This document shows positions 58,333 through 64,000 of a stretch of DNA of 64,000 nucleotides, in pieces. The notes under the pieces were generated by a model. It saw nothing but the letters and a program-made list of their open reading frames with translations, did no database searches and was not told the origin of the DNA. Every line of letters begins with the position of its first letter. Position 1 is the first letter of the stretch. This DNA is from Lumbricus rubellus (Eukaryota > Annelida > Clitellata > Crassiclitellata > Lumbricidae): assembly GCA_945859605.1 (NCBI GenBank), contig OX243819.1, forward strand, positions 8,325,528 to 8,389,527. Direction: 5' to 3'. Position numbers and translations under genes: made by a program.

Positions 58333-59107
58333 GTCAGTTCCACTCAAGTCAACTATATTCAGTTATTCATTCTATGAACTTGTATAGCTCTACTTCAAAA
58401 CACCTACTCAGGAGCACTCCCAGCTGCAGCAGAAGAAAAAAGACGAAAGATATTTATGAACCAGAATTTGCTCAGAATTTGACAGACATTCGGTCTTTGC
58501 TCTGAGAGGAAGTCACTCCAGATGGATGGCCCTACAACCGAGAAAGTTCAGTGTTGCCTGGCAGCTGAGCAAACCCATGGAACTAGAAGTTTCTCCTTCA
58601 TAGCAGAGCAATGAGCGCAACGCACTTCAACTTCAGAGATTCGGTGACAGAGATCACGTGCATGTCTAGTTTTAATTTTCGTAACGCTGTTCACTAAACA
58701 TGGGAGCAGCTTTAAAATAATATGACTAATGATCGGAAACAATGAACAGCATTTATTTGGCCCCAAAACAGAAACTGATAGTGATGAAGTCGAACAACTG
58801 TCGCTGTGCTAAGCTTTATCGATTTTGTGGTTTGCTTGATAGGAATGCATTGTTCTTTTGTGATTAAACTTACTTGCTTACCTTCTATTTTATTTCATCT
58901 GTGTTTGCTACGCTTTCCAGTTTCATCAGAAAGCTTTTGTCACCAGTTTTTTTGTCATTATTGCTATTTTGTAATTATTAAATTTATGACTACCGGTATT
59001 ATTTTCCCAAAATTATAAATCCGGAGTGTGAAGTGAACAATGTTGTTGGATGACTAGTTTTCAACGAATGTCTGTCTCAACTTTCCTTGTATCATTCTTA
59101 TTATTAT

Positions 59108-59147
<40 letters not shown>

Positions 59148-59603
59148 CCTGAGGTACTTCATTCCCCCAGGGACTTATGGACTATTATTAACTGAAGAAT
59201 GTATGTCTGGTGGGTCAGGCCTCGTCTTCAGGGTGTGAGGCAAAAGTGCCTTTGAAAGCGACCAGGTTGTAGCGTTGGATGCAAATGGACAGACGTTGAA
59301 AAAGAAAAGAAGCTTCACGTCTGTCACCACTGATTGAAGAGATGCGGCTGCCAATTTCATTAATGAAGTCTGAGGCCGACGGGTTGAGCGGACCCAATGT
59401 CTCTATGGCCACCGGCTGAAAGATGTAGGAAGTGGGCAGGCCTCCGTATTTTTGTTCTTTGCGGATGGCCGCCTGCACTGATGCAGGCCCGACCAAACCG
59501 TTCGGGTGGGCTATGTACGAGGCGGCACACGTATGAACGATGGTGGCATCCCACGCCAAGTATTTCCCCCCTGACCAGGGTATGAGGGTTGCCCCGTCCG
59601 GCC

Positions 59604-59606
<3 letters not shown>
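59108..59606 (-). mobile_element. 5'-truncated non-LTR retrotransposon with poly(A) tail
   Basis: A minus-strand frame from 59601 reads PDGATLIPWSGGKYLAWDAT and continues to FLFQRLSICIQRYN, a C-terminal block typical of reverse-transcriptase proteins of one LINE-type group. The poly(T) run at 59108-59145 is its poly(A) tail, and (TTA)n lies on both outer sides, consistent with a target-site duplication. Inside NEK11 intron 12. Confidence 0.7.
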
Positions 59607-59641
<35 letters not shown>

Positions 59642-60251
59642 TGTAATCAGTTGCTTCTATTGTGCCGGTATTTATCAACGAATAACACAACAAAACCATG
59701 TCGTAAATAAGTTAAGTCCAGAAGATCTGTCCACTAAGATTAGAGCTGTACTGAATATTCAATTCTTCTCAATTCACTTCGAACCCAAGTTATACTCCAA
59801 TTAGTGTATTTGTATTTTTCCGAATGGTTTTTAAATGAATGCAAATAGTAGAAGGGTTAGCCCATGAATTGATAGATAAAGTGAATATTTTTATGCTTAG
59901 TTTCCTGTGTGATCTAAGTTTTATAGTTTCCAGTTTATGCTGTGAGGTAAAAAAATTAAAACTTTTTCTTCTTTCATTAACCTCAGCATTTATGGCGTAT
60001 TAAGTGTTAAGCAGGTGGCTTTGGTTGAAATGAATAGTAGGACGTGTTGGCGTCTTGCATGGCTGCCAAATTAGTTACATTTACCTTCTGTAAATCCATT
60101 CATACTATTGATTGTAAACATACAATGTTAGTTTTAAATTAAACAGATTATTATCTTGCACTTTGAATTTGAGTAATTGTATTGTACTATCTGTCATAGC
60201 AGGTTGCCTCAACTCACGTTTCACTGCTATTTGATTGTCATTGCATTACAG

Positions 60252-60392
60252 GTATTCCTGAAGATAGAGAGGATGCGGAAAGATATTACGAACAGTTTGT
60301 CGATGACTTTGACGAAGAAGACGATGACAACGATGATGAGCGTGCAATGGTCAACAACCTACAGACTGTGCTCGATACAAACGATCAAACGC
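60252..60392 (+). CDS. NEK11: NEK11 exon 13
   Basis: Acceptor GCATTACAG. Donor ACGC|GTACGT (phase 1). It encodes IPEDREDAERYYEQFVDDF, an acidic run and ERAMVNNLQTVLDTNDQT. IPED..AE.YY matches the conserved NEK11 C-terminal segment. Confidence 0.92.
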
Positions 60393-61121
60393 GTACGTTA
60401 TATTTTCAGACTTCATAGACTTTCTCACATAGACAATTAGACTTACTTAGTTGAAAGTAAGTAAGTAAGCATGTACTGTATTGAACCGCCTGCAAATGCA
60501 CTGCGGTACATCGAATGAAAGCAGTATAAGCATGTACAATCATGACAATAATCATAATGTGCAATTAAATAATCATAATATGCAATTAAATAATCATAAT
60601 ATGCAATTAAATAATCATGATTATGCAATTACAAAACATTACAGAGATCTTTGGAGCTGTGTGAGAGAGACAGAAAAGAAAAGAGTAACAAAGTCATTTG
60701 ATGATGAATAGGGCAAGGCATTAGTATTGCACATTTAGTACGTAGCTACAGAACAGCCCTAATTTGTTGAAGATTTAACAAAAACAGTGACAACTCACAT
60801 CCAGAAAGAGCAACGACTACTCGTATGTTTGTTGGGTTTTCCATTTTATGAAAATGAATTGAATCTCAAGAAACGTAATTTTTCTGCATGATTTTGCGCA
60901 AATTTTTTGGTTTGAATACTTTTTGTGTCGAAGCTCAACTCCGTAAGCCAGACAATAAATTGAAAGTGAGGTAAAGACGTTTGATTTGTAGATGAACAAC
61001 AAGAAGACCATTGAAAAAAATTGTATGTGTGTGTGTGCATGTGTGTGTGTGTGGCGTGTGTGTGCATGTGTGTGTGTCGTGCTTTTGCTGAGAGAGTTTT
61101 GTGTGACTTGTGTTATTCCAG

Positions 61122-61230
61122 TTACGGATCATACTCTGGTGAGTGATGACAGGGAAGCAGGTCCATATGGTCCGGCTGCTAAAGAGGCAAAGATTCGAAG
61201 GATGAGATCATATCCTTTTGCAGAAACACT
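61122..61230 (+). CDS. NEK11: NEK11 exon 14 (3' boundary uncertain)
   Basis: Acceptor GTTATTCCAG. It encodes TDHTLVSDDREAGPYGPAAK and EAKIRRMRSYPFAET; AKIRRMR resembles vertebrate TKMKRMR. Possible donors are CT|GTAACA at 61231 (phase 2) or the stronger CTG|GTGAGT at 61139 (phase 0). Without splicing, the frame ends at TAA 61232-61234. The first donor keeps the conserved residues but is out of phase with exon 15; the second fits phase but drops them. Confidence 0.75.
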
Positions 61231-61290
61231 GTAACACCTTTCAGTTGACATCATTTATACACAGCAATTTTCTATACACTGTACCCCAAT

Positions 61291-61513
61291 GTATGTATGT
61301 ATGTGCACTTGTCATAGCGCGCCTTCAAGGTTGCTACTCAGAAGTGCTCCCGACTACAGCGCAGACACTGAATCAGAGTTTCACGCCGAAGTGCTGAGCA
61401 ATTGGGAGTGAAGGACTTGCCCAAGGTCCCTATGTGGCGGCTTGAGGTGGATTCGAACCTGTAACCCTCTGGCTGCAAGGCAACGAACATAACCACTACA
61501 CCACCATGCCCCA
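61291..61513 (-). mobile_element. tRNA-derived SINE, minus strand
   Basis: On the minus strand: A-box TGGTGTAGTGG, B-box GGTTCGAATCC, the CTTGGGCAAGTCCTTCACTC block and a (CATA)n tail at 61291-61302. It sits between NEK11 exons 14 and 15. Confidence 0.85.
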
Positions 61514-61968
61514 CAATGTGTGACGTATGAAGGTGTGAGCATGTTAATTTCCATGCATCTTTGTCTGTCTGTTTCTTTTTCTTCCTGTGTCTCTCGCTCT
61601 CTGTCTGACTGTGTCTGTTTCTGAAAGGGGGAGGGGGTGAGAAGACTAGGTGAGATATGGAGCTGAGGAGAAAGTCAGTCAGCAGAAGACCATTATTGAT
61701 CATTGATTATGAAAGTTTTACGTAAAGCAGAAAGCCAATCAAAGCAATGGCATGGGGGCTTGTACAGATAGCTGCCACCCAGAATCATAAAAAATCCAAA
61801 CATCTGCTATTTTTTGTACATTCTTTCGATATATAGATCTCGTATTTTGGCTTCAAAGTCGTATAAGAATAAAATGTGATTGCAGTGTTTTGGTCACAGA
61901 TCAATTTCACTTTGACAGCTGCAAAATTGCTTTTCCTTAACTGTTTCTTCTTCACTCTGTTGACTGAG

Positions 61969-62148
61969 AAACTTGGTCAAGATAAATTCAACGAGGTTTA
62001 TGCGTTTGCAAAGAAAATGCTTCACCAGAGTAAGCCAGGAAAGATGGAATCATTGGGACGTGAACTACAGGCAAAACTGAAACAGATTGATGGTGGAATG
62101 AACATCGGCTCTCTCGTGGAAGAACTTGTATTTTACGAGTGCACCTAG
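61969..62148 (+). CDS. NEK11: NEK11 exon 15 (C-terminus, stop codon)
   Basis: A pyrimidine-rich stretch ending CTGTTGACTGAG precedes AAACTTGGT. It encodes KLGQDKFNEVYAFAKKMLHQ, a helical segment and LVEELVFYECT, ending TAG at 62146-62148. KLG..F.EVY matches the vertebrate NEK11 C-terminus. The phase at its 5' end is 0. Confidence 0.88.
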   Translation, partial: KLGQDKFNEVYAFAKKMLHQSKPGKMESLGRELQAKLKQIDGGMNIGSLVEELVFYECT

Positions 62149-64000
62149 GCAACTAAATGATAAAAGGTTTGACTGGACTTGATATACCGTATATCTACTA
62201 TATCTGTATCGTCTGTATCTTGTTCATGTGAATTGGATACAGAGTGTAGATGCGTCTTATTCGTTGAACTGATGGCTTGGCTGTAGATTTGTTGAGTGGT
62301 TTTTTCCTTATGTGATCAACGCAACAGAACGAAAGCTTTAATGAACGGATCATTTTTCAGTCGTGTTATCAAAATCCAATTTGTTTGTTATGTTGTAACA
62401 GCAGGATTGCTAAGCGTATGTTAATTTTTGATGCTCCTTTTTCTGAGCATTGCTGTTGAAACATTCCTGTGATTGAATTGTTGCCTCCGATTTCACATAA
62501 TATATCTCATTCAGAAGAAGTGACTAAAGATTAAGCTTGTTACATTAGCATCCATCCATCAATGCACGATACTATTGTGTCTTAAGTTGATCCTTATAGC
62601 AGTGGCATAATCAAGTGAACCAAGTCACAGAACTTGAAAACTTGGTTTAGTTTTCAAGTTCTACGATCATTTGCAGCAAAACTGCTAATTTAAAATATAA
62701 AATTCCGTTTGCGTAATGCTTAAATTAATTGTTGTTGGGTGTTGTTAGTCATTAGAGAAGCCAGCTGTGTGAGATTAGCCTGTCTCGTGTTGTTTATCTG
62801 TATGAAAGGCTCTCAAAAGTATTATGCAAATATCCTTATGCATATCCAGATACTCTTGTATACGTTTAAATTGCAAAAAAGTGTAAAATATTTTTTTCTT
62901 TAAAAAATGCAGAATTATAGTTCCAGAAGAGGGTTCTGGCTTAAGTTTGCTAATGCTTTGATAAACAGCAATTTAAAAGGATCTTAGAAATGTTATCAGG
63001 AAAATACGTAACCAATTTTTACATGACATTTCATTTTATATGTTATGTACTATGTACCGTATGTGCACTTGTTATAGTGCCCCTTCAAGATTACTACTCA
63101 GAAGCGCTCCTGACTGCAGCCTAATTTGTGTCTGCTAATGAGGTTGATGCGAGAAAGCTCATTCTTTGAGCTGACATAGGGCCTACCGGTACACTTTTTC
63201 TAGGCAATCATGCCTCTGTTCGAATCTATTAAAATGCTATATGTTGATGGAGTTTAGATGACAGGTCTTTCAAAGATGCAAACTTTCATTTGGTTTGCTA
63301 ATGAATTAAAACATTTGGTTAGCGTTATGTATTTTATATCTACTATTTATCAATGATGGCAAGAGATTGATTGCATATATTATCTTTAGCAACATTGCAG
63401 CACAGTCAATGACAGCTTCTAAATGAAACTGCAAAGTTGACCTAAATTCAGCTATTCCCTGTTATTATAATAAAATAGAGAGTCAGGCTAATTTTATACT
63501 CTTAAATATTTATAAACGTGATGCTTTGTTTTTTATATTTCTTTTGAAGAAAAGTTGTTTTAATAAAAAATCTTAAATGTGCTATAATGTGGTATTTTTA
63601 TATATTTTTATGCAAGTTTTTTTTATCAAAATTCTCAATGGTGCAGAATTTTCCATAAATAATGAAGATGATGAGGTTTCTATCCGAAGACAGGTCCATT
63701 TTCTTTCATGCTGCTGGGGATGAGATGAGTGAGGTAGTTTCCCGTTCCCTTCCTCACAGACAATTGTGGGATTAAATGAAGGACTGGTATAATAATAAAG
63801 TTTACCTGAGTTCTAACATACTATGCAGGAGGTGCAGTTAACTGATGTTTTTGGTTTAGAATTTTTCGATGTCTCTTTGTCAATTGATTGAGTTTAATGC
63901 ATAGGAGGCATCAGGTGATGGCACACCAAAACCAGGCTGCAGTCAAGTCAGTACCCAGAAAGTCATTTCATTGAAATAGAAAGGCAACTTATTTTCGATA
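62149..64000. other. NEK11 3' UTR and downstream flank
   Basis: No further gene seen. It contains a SINE tail fragment at 63060-63121 (minus). AATAAA at 63469-63474 and 63562-63567 are candidate polyadenylation signals, which would give a 3' UTR of roughly 1.3-1.4 kb. Confidence 0.5.

Larger units (their letters stand above)
48258..62148 (+). other. NEK11: NEK11-like NIMA-related protein kinase gene, 15 coding exons
   Basis: The coding exons add to about 644 residues, equal to human NEK11 (645, from memory). The kinase domain spans about residues 30-290: GKGNCG loop at 37-42, beta-3 Lys63, alpha-C Glu81, HRD 158-160, DFG 177-179 and a SPE-ending activation segment. A Lys/Glu-rich predicted coiled coil follows (about 324-394), then an acidic tract, then C-terminal blocks matching NEK11: IPEDREDAERYY and EKLGQDKFNEVYAF. 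NEK11 acts in the G2/M DNA-damage response and in nucleoli in vertebrates. All catalytic residues are present, so it is probably active. The exon 14-15 junction is unresolved. Confidence 0.92.

Noticed and set aside
59360..59585. Plus-strand and second minus frames over the LINE fragment
   Set aside because: Shadows of the reverse-transcriptase C-terminal frame at 59218-59601.

Overview
The window is animal genomic DNA with introns, probably from a marine invertebrate deuterostome such as an echinoderm or hemichordate. That guess rests on genome texture (very frequent AGGCCTA-type palindromes, dense microsatellites, many small DNA transposons) and on the two recognisable genes; the species cannot be fixed from the sequence. 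A 200-base N run marks an assembly gap at 46333-46532.

Two protein-coding genes can be rebuilt exon by exon, and they point away from each other. The first, on the minus strand from 29295 down to 5685, is a T-box transcription factor best matched to Tbx20. Seven exons join with compatible phases (1,2,0,0,2,1) into a predicted 939-residue protein, about twice my recollection of the vertebrate length. The extra length is mostly low-complexity sequence: eleven cysteine-containing heptads encoded by a 21-bp minisatellite in exon 1, Q5H units and a glycine tract in exon 2, and a ten-glutamine insertion inside the T-box itself in exon 4. The second, on the plus strand from 48258 to 62148, is a NIMA-related kinase best matched to NEK11. 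It has 15 recognised coding exons, all catalytic motifs, and a 30-nt micro-exon carrying the HRD loop. Its last exon junction (61230/61969) does not keep frame and is unresolved.

The rest is repeats. 1-5.6 kb holds hAT-like elements with exact 8-bp target-site duplications, one carrying nested insertions, and a piggyBac-type MITE with TTAA sites. The Tbx20 introns hold Tc1/mariner-type elements, a degenerate LINE with reverse-transcriptase motifs, a further inverted-repeat transposon of unknown class, the second hAT copy, and large trinucleotide tracts. The 29.3-47.4 kb intergenic interval between the divergent genes holds three more mariner-type elements, the third hAT copy in inverse orientation, several long minisatellites and a triple CRE-like cluster. 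The NEK11 introns look different: few microsatellites, almost no AGGCCTA motif, but tRNA-derived SINEs and LINE fragments of families also seen in the first part, so both parts come from one genome.

No bacterial operons, CRISPR array or viral genome is present. The most unusual features are the repeat-driven expansion of Tbx20, including its DNA-binding domain, and the three-copy hAT-like family with perfect target-site duplications.
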